Assembly (NCBI GenBank): GCA_017456885.1
Contig: JAFTIM010000002.1
Location: 1-64,000, forward strand
Direction of reading: 5' to 3'
DNA from: Paludibacteraceae bacterium
GTDB lineage: Bacteria > Bacteroidota > Bacteroidia > Bacteroidales > Paludibacteraceae
DNA length: 64,000 nt
Below are positions 47,681-57,024 of the stretch, piece by piece. Position numbers and translations under genes: made by a program. Numbering within the stretch: position 1 is the first letter of the stretch; every line of letters begins with the position of its first letter. Below the pieces are notes generated by a model. It was not told the origin of the DNA. It saw nothing but the letters and a program-made list of their open reading frames with translations, and did no database searches.

Positions 47681-48334
47681 TTATTTTCGGGCACGCAATA
47701 TCTCCCGCTTGCCACCCGCAGGACCTGCAATGCGCTCCACCCGAAAGCCTACCGCCTGCAGGGTACGACGCACAACGCCTTTGGCACAATAGGTAACCAA
47801 CACGCCACCCTCGTTCATCGCATCGTAGAGTTTGGCAAACAACTCCTCGCCCCACATCTCCGGCTGACGCTCCGGCGAAAACGCATCGTAGTAAACCACA
47901 TCGTACGACTCAAAAAGAGGCATCTGCGTAAAATCGGCTTCCGTTTTTTTCAGCGAAAAGCAACCGCCGAGAGGCACCTCACGCTCCCACTCCGCACGAT
48001 GCAATTGCAGAAAGATGTCTCGCTCTTGCGGTGTAGCGCCGTAGTTCAATTGCTCATACAAATCGGGACCTATCGGATAACGCTCCACAGCCGTATAATG
48101 TACCGAAAGTTGTTTTTGTAGTGCCTCTTCGAGTGTAAGCAACGCATTCAGTCCTGTACCAAAACCCACCTCGAACACCGAAATATCCGTTCGGTGCATT
48201 TCGTGCAAACCGCTACGAATAAATATATGCTCCGACTCGGATCGTGCACCATGCACCGAATGATAACACTCGTTCACAAGACTGTTGTAAACCGTATGCG
48301 AACCGTCGTCGGTAAAGCGTAAATGCTGAAACAT
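47681..48334 (-). CDS. mnmD: tRNA 5-methylaminomethyl-2-thiouridine methyltransferase MnmD
   Basis: Stand-alone methyltransferase half of MnmC, finishing the wobble modification mnm5s2U. The ATG at 48334 starts 217 residues (M-F-Q-H-L-R-F-T-D-D-G-S-H-T); a longer frame reads through a terminator and is rejected. SAM motif F-E-V-G-F-G-T-G-L-N near residue 52 and the family signature Y-Y-D-A-F-S-P-E-R-Q-P-E-M-W near 150. No oxidase (FAD) half is attached. Confidence 0.92.
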   Translation of the reverse strand: MFQHLRFTDDGSHTVYNSLVNECYHSVHGARSESEHIFIRSGLHEMHRTDISVFEVGFGTGLNALLTLEEALQKQLSVHYTAVERYPIGPDLYEQLNYGATPQERDIFLQLHRAEWEREVPLGGCFSLKKTEADFTQMPLFESYDVVYYDAFSPERQPEMWGEELFAKLYDAMNEGGVLVTYCAKGVVRRTLQAVGFRVERIAGPAGGKREILRARK

Positions 48335-48341
48335 ATTTTTA

Positions 48342-48375
48342 TAAAAAAGAGCGTACTTTTTATAAAGCACGCTCT
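48342..48375 (-). terminator. Terminator of the susCD lipoprotein operon
   Basis: AGAGCGT (48348-48354) pairs with ACGCTCT (48369-48375); T-runs on both strands. It ends the minus-strand operon that begins with susC. Confidence 0.7.
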
Positions 48376-48410
48376 CGCTTTTTTTTAAATTATGTATGTG
48401 AACAAAAAAC

Positions 48411-49454
48411 TTATTCTGCTGCTTTGGTGTAAGACAAGTTAATCTCAGAACCATTGGTAGAGCTGGCCTCAAGAGAAAGTGCAACCACTTTTGTGTCTTC
48501 GTAAGTCAAACTTACCTCGCCCGCTATCCAATAGACATTTCCTTCGGCATCGATTACATAAGAGCCGTATAATTTGCCATCTTTACGATAGTCTTTGGAG
48601 GGGTCGATTACCCAAATTGTTCCTCCATCGGGAGTCATCTCCAAATCCCAATAACCTTGCTCTGCAGCATAATCGCCATCGACAAGGCTTTCGATGCATG
48701 CAGCATCAGCTTCAATACTCAACGATACCAACTCTCCGTTTTCACCCTCTATTGTTATAGTATGGAGAGTAACCCCGTATTTAGTTGCATAAACTGCGTT
48801 GTCTTCGTCGGCTGTGCATTCCACTCCGCTAACGGCAAAAGTAACTTTTTGAGACGTAGTTGGCTCACGATAAGCATAAATATCGCGGAAATCGATAGTG
48901 CCTGTATAAGTGCCTTTTACGTCCAACCCGAGGGCATTCTTACCCGTAATGGTAATGGTGTACACATCGCCCGACACTTTCACGTCGATGGTGATATTGC
49001 CGTCGAGCACGTTTTTCACGTTGCTGCCGTTGTTCACTATCGTCAGATAGGTGTTCTCGGGGTTGTAGGTAAGCACGTCGCACATGTAGTACTCTTGGTT
49101 GAGGTCCAAGGTGTCGGCTTTGTAAACACCCGGAGCTATCGAATCTTCGAACTCCGAATTGAATTCGAGTTCGAAAGCATAACCCGTACCGCTGTATTCG
49201 GAGAAGATATTGTCTTCGTCGTAAGAGAAATCCATACCGTCCGAAAGCAGCGTAAGCGTTACTTTGTACGAGCCGCCACCCGTGCCATACACATCGCCAT
49301 GATAGTAGGCGTCGGCCACGGTGAGCGTTTCGCGTTCGGTCGATACCTTGTTCAGCACCGTATCATCTATTTTGGGTTGGGCATCTTTACACGCTACCAA
49401 CGTAAGCGCAACTGCCACAACCAACAGATAAGTATTTTTCAACAATTTTTTCAT
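48411..49454 (-). CDS. Surface lipoprotein of a SusCD locus, family not recognised
   Basis: 347 residues with lipoprotein signal L-T-L-V-A-C (C22). The body is predicted beta-rich and seems to contain two related modules, about residues 50-190 and 200-345. The first ends T-I-T-G-K-N-A-L-G-L-D-V-K-G-T-Y-T-G-T-I, similar in spacing to the C-terminus of the neighbouring lipoprotein. It is the last gene of the susC-susD operon, 12 nt downstream of the other lipoprotein. Such proteins usually help capture the ligand at the cell surface; the ligand is unknown. Confidence 0.75.
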   Translation of the reverse strand: MKKLLKNTYLLVVAVALTLVACKDAQPKIDDTVLNKVSTERETLTVADAYYHGDVYGTGGGSYKVTLTLLSDGMDFSYDEDNIFSEYSGTGYAFELEFNSEFEDSIAPGVYKADTLDLNQEYYMCDVLTYNPENTYLTIVNNGSNVKNVLDGNITIDVKVSGDVYTITITGKNALGLDVKGTYTGTIDFRDIYAYREPTTSQKVTFAVSGVECTADEDNAVYATKYGVTLHTITIEGENGELVSLSIEADAACIESLVDGDYAAEQGYWDLEMTPDGGTIWVIDPSKDYRKDGKLYGSYVIDAEGNVYWIAGEVSLTYEDTKVVALSLEASSTNGSEINLSYTKAAE

Positions 49455-49466
49455 AGTCGGTTAATT

Positions 49467-50816
49467 TTATAGGTTTATTCTTTTTAAAGTTTTCGGTTTG
49501 CCCGGAGCCGGCGAAGGAGCAGGCAATTCGCCTGTAAACGAGGCAACGACATCTACGTCCGTAGCACTCTTGGCCGTTACGTTTACCGTATAGGTGCCGG
49601 GGTTTTCCGCATCTTCCGCAATGGTGATTTCACCCGAAGTCAGGTAGTATTTCGTTACGGAAAGGTCGAGATAGCAACCGTTCTTTTGAGCACCGTCGTA
49701 GTATCCGGCAACGGCTTTACCTGCTGCCACGGGGTCAGACTCTATGGTATAGGTGCCGACAACTTCGTCGCCTATCAATTCCAAGTTCAGTTTGACACCA
49801 CCGTTGGTGAGTTTCAAGGTGTAGAGGTTGTGTACCTCGTCGCCGTCTTCTACGGCATCGGCATCGGTGGCAAGCGTACCGCTTGTAAAGGTAAGCTCAT
49901 CCAATGCGCCCTCTCCCTCGGCAGGGTCGGTCAACTCGCCCGGATAACCGTCTGTCCAAACGAATATTTCAGTTGAAAAATTATAAGGGCTATAATCTTG
50001 ATACCAAACAACACCTATCTCATAAACATTATCATTATTTGTAAAAGAACAATATGTTCCAAAAGGTTCTTCTGGTAATGCCCAGTAAATAGACCAAGGA
50101 TCATCCTCAACAAGTTGTATTCCCGTAGGGAGTCTATAAGCCGAATAATCTGAATGTAATAAGAACGTCAAATGTTTTCCTTCTTCAGAACAAAAATCAG
50201 GAGCGACAACAAAATAAGGCGATACCAAACGATAGAGTGAATCACCTGCCGTATTGTTAAACTCTTTTGCTTTTTCAATGGCTACTACACCTTCAGCAGC
50301 CTCCCATGCTGAAATAAACGTACCTTTACCTCTTGGCAACCAAGTGTAATCGACATTTACGTTGATGGTTTTAGACGAAGCCGAATACGAGGAAGCATAC
50401 TCTTCGGGTACGGTAAGTGTAAGCGAAGCGCTCTCGCCGAAATCGAGCAAAACCTCTACGGCAATGGTATCTACAACGCTACCTTTGTCGAAACGCACCA
50501 TCGGGTCGAACAAGAATGCACTGCTTTCATCGACAACCTGCAATTGGAAGCTGTCGGCTTTTTCGGCATGTGCACGCCCTACCAATACATTGAACACTTT
50601 TGCATCTACCGTAGTTTTTTCTCCACCAATGGTCATCAAATATTTACCTCCATCGGCGGGCTTAATCAGCACGTCGGAAGTGTTATCGTAGATATATGCC
50701 TGAATCGAATTGGGATCGTCAAGAGGCGAATCATCTCTTGTCGGCATATCCTCTTTACAAGCAGTAAACAAGGTAGTTACTGCTAAAACTACTATTAACC
50801 ATTTATTTGTTTTCAT
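49467..50816 (-). CDS. Surface lipoprotein of a SusCD locus, family not recognised
   Basis: 449 residues, lipobox L-F-T-A-C (C20). The N-terminal ~150 residues form a beta domain with I-N-V-N-V-D-Y-T-W-L-P; this arrangement resembles PKD/BACON-like N-terminal modules. A middle region (about residues 165-285) is rich in W, Y and F (W-S-I-Y-W-A-L-P-E-E-P). The C-terminal beta module shares the pattern G-E-I-T-I ... Y-T-V-N-V-T-A-K with the next lipoprotein. Base composition changes sharply in the middle: hand count 105 G+C of 300 at 49981-50280 versus 33 of 60 and 32 of 60 in flanking samples. Confidence 0.75.
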   Translation of the reverse strand: MKTNKWLIVVLAVTTLFTACKEDMPTRDDSPLDDPNSIQAYIYDNTSDVLIKPADGGKYLMTIGGEKTTVDAKVFNVLVGRAHAEKADSFQLQVVDESSAFLFDPMVRFDKGSVVDTIAVEVLLDFGESASLTLTVPEEYASSYSASSKTINVNVDYTWLPRGKGTFISAWEAAEGVVAIEKAKEFNNTAGDSLYRLVSPYFVVAPDFCSEEGKHLTFLLHSDYSAYRLPTGIQLVEDDPWSIYWALPEEPFGTYCSFTNNDNVYEIGVVWYQDYSPYNFSTEIFVWTDGYPGELTDPAEGEGALDELTFTSGTLATDADAVEDGDEVHNLYTLKLTNGGVKLNLELIGDEVVGTYTIESDPVAAGKAVAGYYDGAQKNGCYLDLSVTKYYLTSGEITIAEDAENPGTYTVNVTAKSATDVDVVASFTGELPAPSPAPGKPKTLKRINL

Positions 50817-50846
50817 AAAATATCTCTTTTTTTAGTTATCAATAAA

Positions 50847-52442
50847 TTAAGCCACCGGAGGATTTACAGCGGGGTTGTTTTGGCTTTCGTCGATACCTTG
50901 GTTCGATTCGATTTCCGAGCGAGGAATCAAATAAAGCAAGATTTGCGATTTGGCAGGAATATTGAACTGCCAAGCATCGGGATACGACGACTCGCCGTTT
51001 TCTTTACGCGTAATTGGTTTTTCCAAGCGCATAATATCGAAGAAAGAGAAACCCTCGCCCCAAAGTTCGATACGGCGTTGCAACCAAATCTCGTCTTGCA
51101 GCGTTTTGGCATCGGCAGCCTGACATGTGTACGAGGGGTCGCGATAGGTTTTCACAAAGTTTTCAAGAGCAGTTTTTGCATCTGCCACCTCTCCGCTCAT
51201 AGCCAAGCCCTCGGCTTGAATAAGCAACATCTCTTCGGCACGCATCAAAATCCAGTCGGAAGCGGCTACAAGGTTCACCATATTGTCTTGATAAACACCG
51301 AATTTTACATTGCCAAGATAGCCGCAAGCCTCGGCGTTGTCTTTCTTCCAACCGGAATAGATATCGCTCGAGAGCAACGGAGAGTCGAACTCTTCGTTCA
51401 ACCACCAACCTTTACGCACATCGGTGTCGGCTATTTTGTTGTAGAGCAATACGCTGATGCTCTTGTAAGCACCTACGCCCGTATATCCGTCGGAGAAGAG
51501 CGAGCTTACGTGCGACGGCCAGTTAATGATACCCGACGTAACAACATCGTTGGTTTCGGTAATGATGTTTGCCCAAAGCACCGAATTGGCATCGGCCGAA
51601 GTAAACGTCGGTTTTGAAACCTCTGCCAAAGTGTAAGGGGTAGCGCCCGATACTTCCAAAGCTTGTTTGGCATCGGCAGCAGCTTCAGCCCAATTTTCTT
51701 GTACGAGGTTGGCTCTTGCACGCAAACCGTAAGCCACGGCTTGGTCTATCATGCTTTTGTCGCTGCGTTTGTAATTATTGAGCAAGGTAACGGCTTCGTT
51801 TAAGTCGCTCATAATCGAATCGTACACCTCTTGTACCGTAGCGCGCGGGTTTTTCATTTGTTGTTCGCTCGTCATGTTTTCGCTTACGATAGGCACGCAC
51901 GGTTTGTTTTCGTTGCCTTTGTATTTAAACTGATAGAGCTGAGCCATATTCAAGTAGGCAAAGGCACGAGCCGCCAAAGCTTGTCCGCGATAAGCTTTGA
52001 GTATATCGTCTTCGGCATCGGCAGGAGCCACACCCAGCACAGCATTTGCCGCACGAATAATTTTGTAATAAACTTTCCAAGTCATCAAGCACTCTGCCGA
52101 AGTATAAACACGGTCGGCATAGCTGAACGAACGCGAAAACCAGTTGTAACCGCTACTCGGACAGGTAACGTCTTGTCCGTTGGCATCCATGATGATGGCA
52201 AGCGATGCGTAACCGAAGTCGCTGTGATATTCGTTGGCTTCGCCAAGACCTGCAAACAACTCAATCATCGTGGCATAAATAGCCGAAACATCTGCGGCCA
52301 ACAACTCGGGATTGTTCTTGATGGCAGCCTGCTTTTGAGATTCGGTTTTCGTTCCTCCTTCGGGGAATGTGTTCAGGTCGGTACAACCTGCAAAGAAGAG
52401 TACCCCGAACACCAAAACTAAAATTCTACTTATTGTTTTCAT
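50847..52442 (-). CDS. SusD/RagB family nutrient-binding lipoprotein
   Basis: Extracellular lid of a TonB-dependent SusCD transporter, 531 residues from the ATG at 52442. Lipobox L-F-F-A-G-C (C20). TPR-like helices with A-L-A-A-R-A-F-A-Y-L-N-M-A-Q-L-Y-Q near residue 155 and the C-terminal R-R-I-E-L-W-G-E-G-F-S-F-F-D-I-M-R-L signature are diagnostic. An ATG eight codons upstream is also possible. The gene follows susC by 43 nt. Confidence 0.94.
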   Translation of the reverse strand: MKTISRILVLVFGVLFFAGCTDLNTFPEGGTKTESQKQAAIKNNPELLAADVSAIYATMIELFAGLGEANEYHSDFGYASLAIIMDANGQDVTCPSSGYNWFSRSFSYADRVYTSAECLMTWKVYYKIIRAANAVLGVAPADAEDDILKAYRGQALAARAFAYLNMAQLYQFKYKGNENKPCVPIVSENMTSEQQMKNPRATVQEVYDSIMSDLNEAVTLLNNYKRSDKSMIDQAVAYGLRARANLVQENWAEAAADAKQALEVSGATPYTLAEVSKPTFTSADANSVLWANIITETNDVVTSGIINWPSHVSSLFSDGYTGVGAYKSISVLLYNKIADTDVRKGWWLNEEFDSPLLSSDIYSGWKKDNAEACGYLGNVKFGVYQDNMVNLVAASDWILMRAEEMLLIQAEGLAMSGEVADAKTALENFVKTYRDPSYTCQAADAKTLQDEIWLQRRIELWGEGFSFFDIMRLEKPITRKENGESSYPDAWQFNIPAKSQILLYLIPRSEIESNQGIDESQNNPAVNPPVA

Positions 52443-52485
52443 ATCTCTGTCTTTTATTTTCATCATTAAAATGTTTCTTCAAACG

Positions 52486-55400
52486 TTAGAAAGTGATGCT
52501 AAGTCCACCCGAAATAGAGCGAATCGGTGCATAGTAAGCAGCCTCGGAGGAAGCATAACCTTGACGCGGGTCAAGACCCTTGCGTGCCGATACCAAAGCC
52601 ACATTGTCGGCTACGGCATAAATGCGGAATTTCTCCATCTTCATCTTTTTCACCCATTTCGAAGGCAACGAGTAACCCAATGTAACGTTTTGCAAGCTCA
52701 AATAGTTGGAGCTTACCAACCAACGATCGGACAAATAAGTAGTGTATTCGTCGTTGGAGTTCAAACGAGGAACGTTGGTGTTGGTGTTTTCAGGCGTCCA
52801 AGCGTCCAAAATGTCAATATGCCAGTTTCTACCTGCATTCGAAGAAGAACCCGAGTGCATCAACTCCGAATAAGTATAGTCGATGATACGACCACCCAAC
52901 TGATAAGCGAATGCTATGGAGAAATCAACTCCGTACACATCCAACGAAGTACCGAAACCACCATATACTTTAGGGAGAATGTCGCCCGTTTCGTATTGAG
53001 TAGCGTCTGCCCATACGTCAGTTGTTGTCTGACCAATGACCTCGCCGTTGGCGTCGGTTACGTCTTTGTAATACAAAGCGGCACCCGTCATCGGGTCAAC
53101 ACCTGCATATTTACGGATGTAAAGGTTGTACAACGAACCGCCCTCTTTGTATTTGTAACTACCATCAATCCATTCTCCACCGAGCTCTTCGTCCAATTTC
53201 AAGATGCGGTTTTGGAAATAGGTCAAGTTTGCATAAATTTTCCAAGAAATCTCTTTTGTTTTAATCACTTCACCGTGCAACTCCACGTCCATACCGGCAT
53301 TCGAGAGTGAACCTACGTTGACAGGCAACGAAGAGTAACCCAACGAAGAGGGTACAGGTTTGTAATACAACATGTCTTTTGTACGACGACGGAAGCCTTC
53401 GATCGTACCGCTCAAGCGGTCGTCGAAGAACGAGAAGTCGATACCGGCATTGAAGTTGTACGAGGTTTCCCAAGTCAAATCGCGGTTACCTTTGTAAGCA
53501 AGTGTTGTAGCAAAGTTACCATTGTTTTCGGCCACCGTATATTGGTCGGTGTAAGCATAAAGGTTACCCAAGTTGTCGTTACCTTGAGCACCGTAGCTGG
53601 CTTTCAGCTTCAGCAAGTTGATTTCTTCGACATCGAGGAAGCTTTCGTTGTTGATATCCCAAGCCAAACCTACCGACCAGAAATCACCCCAACGATGTTC
53701 GGGAGCAAATACCGACGAAGCATCGTGGCGATACGAAGCCGATACATAGTAACGAGAATCGTAGTCGTATTTGGCTTGTGCCAAAATACCCATTGTGGCG
53801 TAAGAACCCGTAGCAGAACTTGTAGAGGGTTTCAAAATAGCGTTGTTCACCTCTGCAATGTCGGGGGTATAAAGTTTTTGTTTGTAACCGCTCAAACTTT
53901 GTGTTTTATAGCGATATGCCTCGTAACCAACCAACAAGTCCACGTTGTGAGCACCTGCAAATTTATTGGCATAAGTCAACAAATATTGTTGGTTCAAGCT
54001 CAAGAAACGTTCGGTTTCCACACCTGCAGCACCACCCATTGCGGCAAACTGTCCGTAGTAGGGGTTTTGCGTATAGGCATAGCGTGCATTTACCATGTTC
54101 AAACCAATGTTAGCAGTAGCTTTCAAACCTTTGTAGAATTCTATCGTAGCATACCATTTGCCCGAGAACAGATCCACATTGTATTTGCTCTGATCCAATG
54201 CAATGGCCGAAGCGGGGTTCGATTGGCTCATAAACGGACGAATAGCGCCGTTCACCTTACCATCACCGTAGTCGTACATTGTATATCCGTTGGCATCTTT
54301 CATAATGTTGCCGGCAGCATCGCGTATATACAGCGGATAGATAGGAGCCATATAAGTGCTCAAGAAGAACAAGTTACCACTCGAATTAGCCGTTGTTTGC
54401 TCACCCGGGTAACGTTGGCTGTAGTTTGCATACGACATGTTCGTACCGATTTTCAACCATTTCTTTGCTTGATAATCGACCGAAGCTCGGCTCGTAAAGC
54501 GTCGGAAATCGGAGTTTTCGATAATACCGGTATCTTCCAAATAAGTAGCCGAAGCGTAGTAAGTCAGATTTTCGGTCGAACCGCTGACGTTTACATTATA
54601 TTCCTGACGGAAGTTGTTGTAGTTGAACAACTCATTGAACCAATTGTCGGGAGTATAAGTATAAGTACCATTCGAATAACCCAACGTAGCATTCGGGTTC
54701 AAACGACCGTTGATACCGATCAAACGTTGTCCGGCAGGTACGGTGTACACCTGATAGCCCAAACCGCCGTTGTTGGCATCCAACAAGTTTTTGTTGGCAT
54801 ACTCGTTGGCTGCGTAAGAGCCCTTGAAGTTCAGATATTGGCTGTTGTATAATGCCTTATAGAATGTTTCGTAATACATTCCGGGATCGGTCATTACATT
54901 ATAAGTAGGAATTTCGCGCGAGTTGCTACCCCACTTTGCATCAACCGATATTTTTGCATCTTTCGTTTTACCGCGTTTGGTAGTAATCATAATCACACCG
55001 TTGGCGCCACGAGCACCATACAAAGCGTTCGAAGCAGCATCTTTCAACACGGTTATCGACTCGATATCCGAATTACTGATAGTGGAAATATCGCCATCGT
55101 AAGGAATACCATCAACTACATAAAGCGGAGCGTTGCTTGCATACATCGAACCGATACCGCGAATACGGATAGAAGAACCCGAACCCGGAGCACCGTTTGA
55201 AGACAAGCCTTGCACACCTGCCACCTGACCTGACAACGAATTGGTTACGTTCGAGCTTTGGCGTTTGCTCAACTCATCGGACTTAACCACCGAAGCAGAA
55301 CCCGTAAACGATTTTTTCGTAGTTGTACCGAAAGCCACAACCATCACCTCGTCCAACTCTTCTGCCGCAGGCAATAATGTTACAGTCAGATTATCGGCAA

Positions 55401-55656
55401 TCTCAACCACTTTTTTCTCCATTCCGATAAAAGAAACGGTAAGCGTTTTTGCCGAAGATGGTACTGACAATTCAAACTGACCATCTACGTCTGTAATTGT
55501 ACCAACATTGGCACTCTCGGTTACCAACACCGTGGCACCGATGATCGGGTCGCCATTCCCATCGACAACCTTACCGGTTATCTTTTTGTCTTGAGCGACC
55601 ACTGAGCCTATCCCTATCAACGAACAGGCAAGAAACATTAACAGTTTTCTTTTCAT
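52486..55656 (-). CDS. SusC/RagA family TonB-linked outer membrane protein
   Basis: 22-strand TonB-dependent importer, 1056 residues. Signal peptide 1-22 (ending V-V-A-Q), carboxypeptidase-regulatory-like domain (about 25-100, G-K-V-V-D-G-N-G-D-P-I-I-G-A-T-V), TonB plug (S-L-S-G-Q-V-A-G-V-Q; G-A-R-G-A-N-G-V-I-M-I-T-T-K), then the barrel. The ATG at 55656 gives the normal M-K-R-K-L-L start. With susD and two lipoproteins it forms a four-gene uptake locus without a visible sigma/anti-sigma pair, sensor or glycan-degrading enzyme, so an oligopeptide (RagAB-like) or glycan substrate are both open. Confidence 0.96.
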   Translation of the reverse strand: MKRKLLMFLACSLIGIGSVVAQDKKITGKVVDGNGDPIIGATVLVTESANVGTITDVDGQFELSVPSSAKTLTVSFIGMEKKVVEIADNLTVTLLPAAEELDEVMVVAFGTTTKKSFTGSASVVKSDELSKRQSSNVTNSLSGQVAGVQGLSSNGAPGSGSSIRIRGIGSMYASNAPLYVVDGIPYDGDISTISNSDIESITVLKDAASNALYGARGANGVIMITTKRGKTKDAKISVDAKWGSNSREIPTYNVMTDPGMYYETFYKALYNSQYLNFKGSYAANEYANKNLLDANNGGLGYQVYTVPAGQRLIGINGRLNPNATLGYSNGTYTYTPDNWFNELFNYNNFRQEYNVNVSGSTENLTYYASATYLEDTGIIENSDFRRFTSRASVDYQAKKWLKIGTNMSYANYSQRYPGEQTTANSSGNLFFLSTYMAPIYPLYIRDAAGNIMKDANGYTMYDYGDGKVNGAIRPFMSQSNPASAIALDQSKYNVDLFSGKWYATIEFYKGLKATANIGLNMVNARYAYTQNPYYGQFAAMGGAAGVETERFLSLNQQYLLTYANKFAGAHNVDLLVGYEAYRYKTQSLSGYKQKLYTPDIAEVNNAILKPSTSSATGSYATMGILAQAKYDYDSRYYVSASYRHDASSVFAPEHRWGDFWSVGLAWDINNESFLDVEEINLLKLKASYGAQGNDNLGNLYAYTDQYTVAENNGNFATTLAYKGNRDLTWETSYNFNAGIDFSFFDDRLSGTIEGFRRRTKDMLYYKPVPSSLGYSSLPVNVGSLSNAGMDVELHGEVIKTKEISWKIYANLTYFQNRILKLDEELGGEWIDGSYKYKEGGSLYNLYIRKYAGVDPMTGAALYYKDVTDANGEVIGQTTTDVWADATQYETGDILPKVYGGFGTSLDVYGVDFSIAFAYQLGGRIIDYTYSELMHSGSSSNAGRNWHIDILDAWTPENTNTNVPRLNSNDEYTTYLSDRWLVSSNYLSLQNVTLGYSLPSKWVKKMKMEKFRIYAVADNVALVSARKGLDPRQGYASSEAAYYAPIRSISGGLSITF

Positions 55657-55744
55657 AAAACTCAATTATTTATTAAACAATCTAAAAAAAATTCACTCTT
55701 TTTCTTTGCAAATACCTTTTAACTGATATTTACAAAACAGGGTG

Positions 55745-55776
55745 CAAAAATACAAATAATCTTAACATATACCAAA
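55745..55776 (-). promoter_or_regulatory. susC operon promoter
   Basis: Minus-strand TTTG (55773-55776), 20-nt spacer, TATTTTTG (55745-55752). The predicted 5' leader is about 80 nt, long enough for post-transcriptional control. Confidence 0.7.
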
Positions 55777-55932
55777 TATTTATTAAAAATGCTAATATTT
55801 TAACATTCTGTCAGAAAATCAACTCATTAAACGAACATTTTGACATCAAAAACACAAAAAACAAGATAAAAACCTTACTTTTGAATGTATATTTTTTCAT
55901 AAAAATGAATATTTACACTTCTTAAGACAAAA

Positions 55933-55956
55933 AAAAGCGACCCGAAGGTCGCTTTT
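55933..55956 (-). terminator. Ferredoxin terminator with UUCG tetraloop
   Basis: On the minus strand AAAAGCGACC and GGTCGCTTTT close a TTCG tetraloop (C-UUCG-G, extra stable) followed by a T-run. Confidence 0.88.
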
Positions 55957-55979
55957 ATCAAAATATCCATGCAGGCATT

Positions 55980-56150
55980 TTATCTATCCAAATGGATTGC
56001 CTCCGAAGGACAAACCGAAGCACAAGTGCCACACTCGGTGCAAGCATCTGCATCAATCTTATAAATATCGCCCTCCGAAATTGCTTCTACAGGACATTCA
56101 CTAATACAAGTACCGCAAGCGATACAATCTTCTGAAATTACGTAAGCCAT
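55980..56150 (-). CDS. 2[4Fe-4S] ferredoxin
   Basis: 56-residue clostridial-type ferredoxin with two C-x2-C-x2-C-x3-C-P motifs: C-I-A-C-G-T-C-I-S-E-C-P (from residue 9) and C-T-E-C-G-T-C-A-S-V-C-P (from residue 37). It carries electrons for anaerobic redox enzymes in the cytoplasm. All eight cluster cysteines are present. It is monocistronic, with a strong-looking promoter and terminator, consistent with high expression. Confidence 0.96.
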   Translation of the reverse strand: MAYVISEDCIACGTCISECPVEAISEGDIYKIDADACTECGTCASVCPSEAIHLDR

Positions 56151-56184
56151 GTTTTTATGTTTTTTAGTTAGTATAATTTTTAGG

Positions 56185-56215
56185 CAAAGTTATAGGTTTT
56201 TATCGTGTCGGCAAA
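56185..56215 (-). promoter_or_regulatory. Ferredoxin promoter
   Basis: Minus-strand TTTG (56212-56215), 19-nt spacer, TAACTTTG (56185-56192); 34 nt before the ATG. Confidence 0.7.
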
Positions 56216-56319
56216 CTTTTTCATTTTTTTTTGGTTACTTTGTAATGTTTTTTACAAACCCGATACAACAATAAAAATTTCCGACTTTCGTTTTTATACT
56301 GAAAGGCTCAAACAAAAAG

Positions 56320-57021
56320 ATGAAGAAAAATTTTTGCTTTATACCTTTAATATTGTTGTTGCTGTCAATTGGCACAACAACGGCACAAAATCTGCCGTAT
56401 GCCGACTACAAGCGCATTCATTTCGGGTTTTCGTTAGGGATAAATTTTCTTGATTTCGGCGTTACACCGAGCCACATTGCCATCGACGGAAAGACCTACG
56501 AGGCCGACGTTTCGTCCATTATACCCGGGTTTTCGGTAGCACTTATCAGCGATTTACGTTTAAACGATTATTTCAATCTGCGTTTAAACCCTGCGTTGCA
56601 CTTTGGCGACCGCACATTGTCGTATGTCAATCCTGCTGACGGAGAACGTTTCAGCACAAGCGTAAAATCAGCCATCATCACTGTACCACTTTATCTGAAA
56701 TACAGTGCTTTCCGCATTCACGACTATCGACCATATCTTATTGTGGGCGGTGGCGTAGCTTTCGACTGCTATCGCGACAAACGCATGCCCGTTGTGCTGA
56801 AAATGTTCGACGGTTTTGTTGATTTCGGAGCGGGTTGTACCATCTATTTCCCATTTTTCAGATTTGCACCGGAGCTTCGTTTTGCCATCGGTTTCAACAA
56901 CCTTTTGGAACCATGGGAAAAACGTGCCGTCGAATATCAAGACCCCGACATGAAGCGCTACAATCAGGCATTGTCCAAGCTGACCTCGCAAATGTTTATA
57001 CTAACATTCAATTTTGAATAA
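56320..57021 (+). CDS. porT: PorT-like outer membrane beta-barrel protein
   Basis: 233 residues: signal peptide 1-22 (ending T-T-A-Q), then N-L-P-Y-A-D-Y-K-R-I-H-F-G-F-S-L-G and alternating strands of an eight-stranded barrel. The short N-terminal P-Y-A-D segment, the F-G-F-S-L-G first strand and the C-terminal F-I/L-T-F-N-F-E resemble PorT of the T9SS as I recall it, and the organism has the core T9SS operon. A generic PorT/OmpW-like barrel remains possible. It is convergent with recO, 3 nt apart. Confidence 0.72.
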   Translation: MKKNFCFIPLILLLLSIGTTTAQNLPYADYKRIHFGFSLGINFLDFGVTPSHIAIDGKTYEADVSSIIPGFSVALISDLRLNDYFNLRLNPALHFGDRTLSYVNPADGERFSTSVKSAIITVPLYLKYSAFRIHDYRPYLIVGGGVAFDCYRDKRMPVVLKMFDGFVDFGAGCTIYFPFFRFAPELRFAIGFNNLLEPWEKRAVEYQDPDMKRYNQALSKLTSQMFILTFNFE

Positions 57022-57024
57022 AAA

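Larger units (their letters stand above)
55657..55979. other. Intergenic region between susC and ferredoxin
   Basis: 323 nt without an ORF. It contains the susC promoter (55745-55776), AT-rich upstream DNA and, at the right end, the ferredoxin terminator. Nothing else is recognisable. Confidence 0.7.

Noticed and set aside
53542..54852. 436-codon open frame on the plus strand inside susC
   Set aside because: It is antisense to a clear SusC/RagA protein, has no start signals or recognisable domain, and its composition follows the codon pattern of susC.
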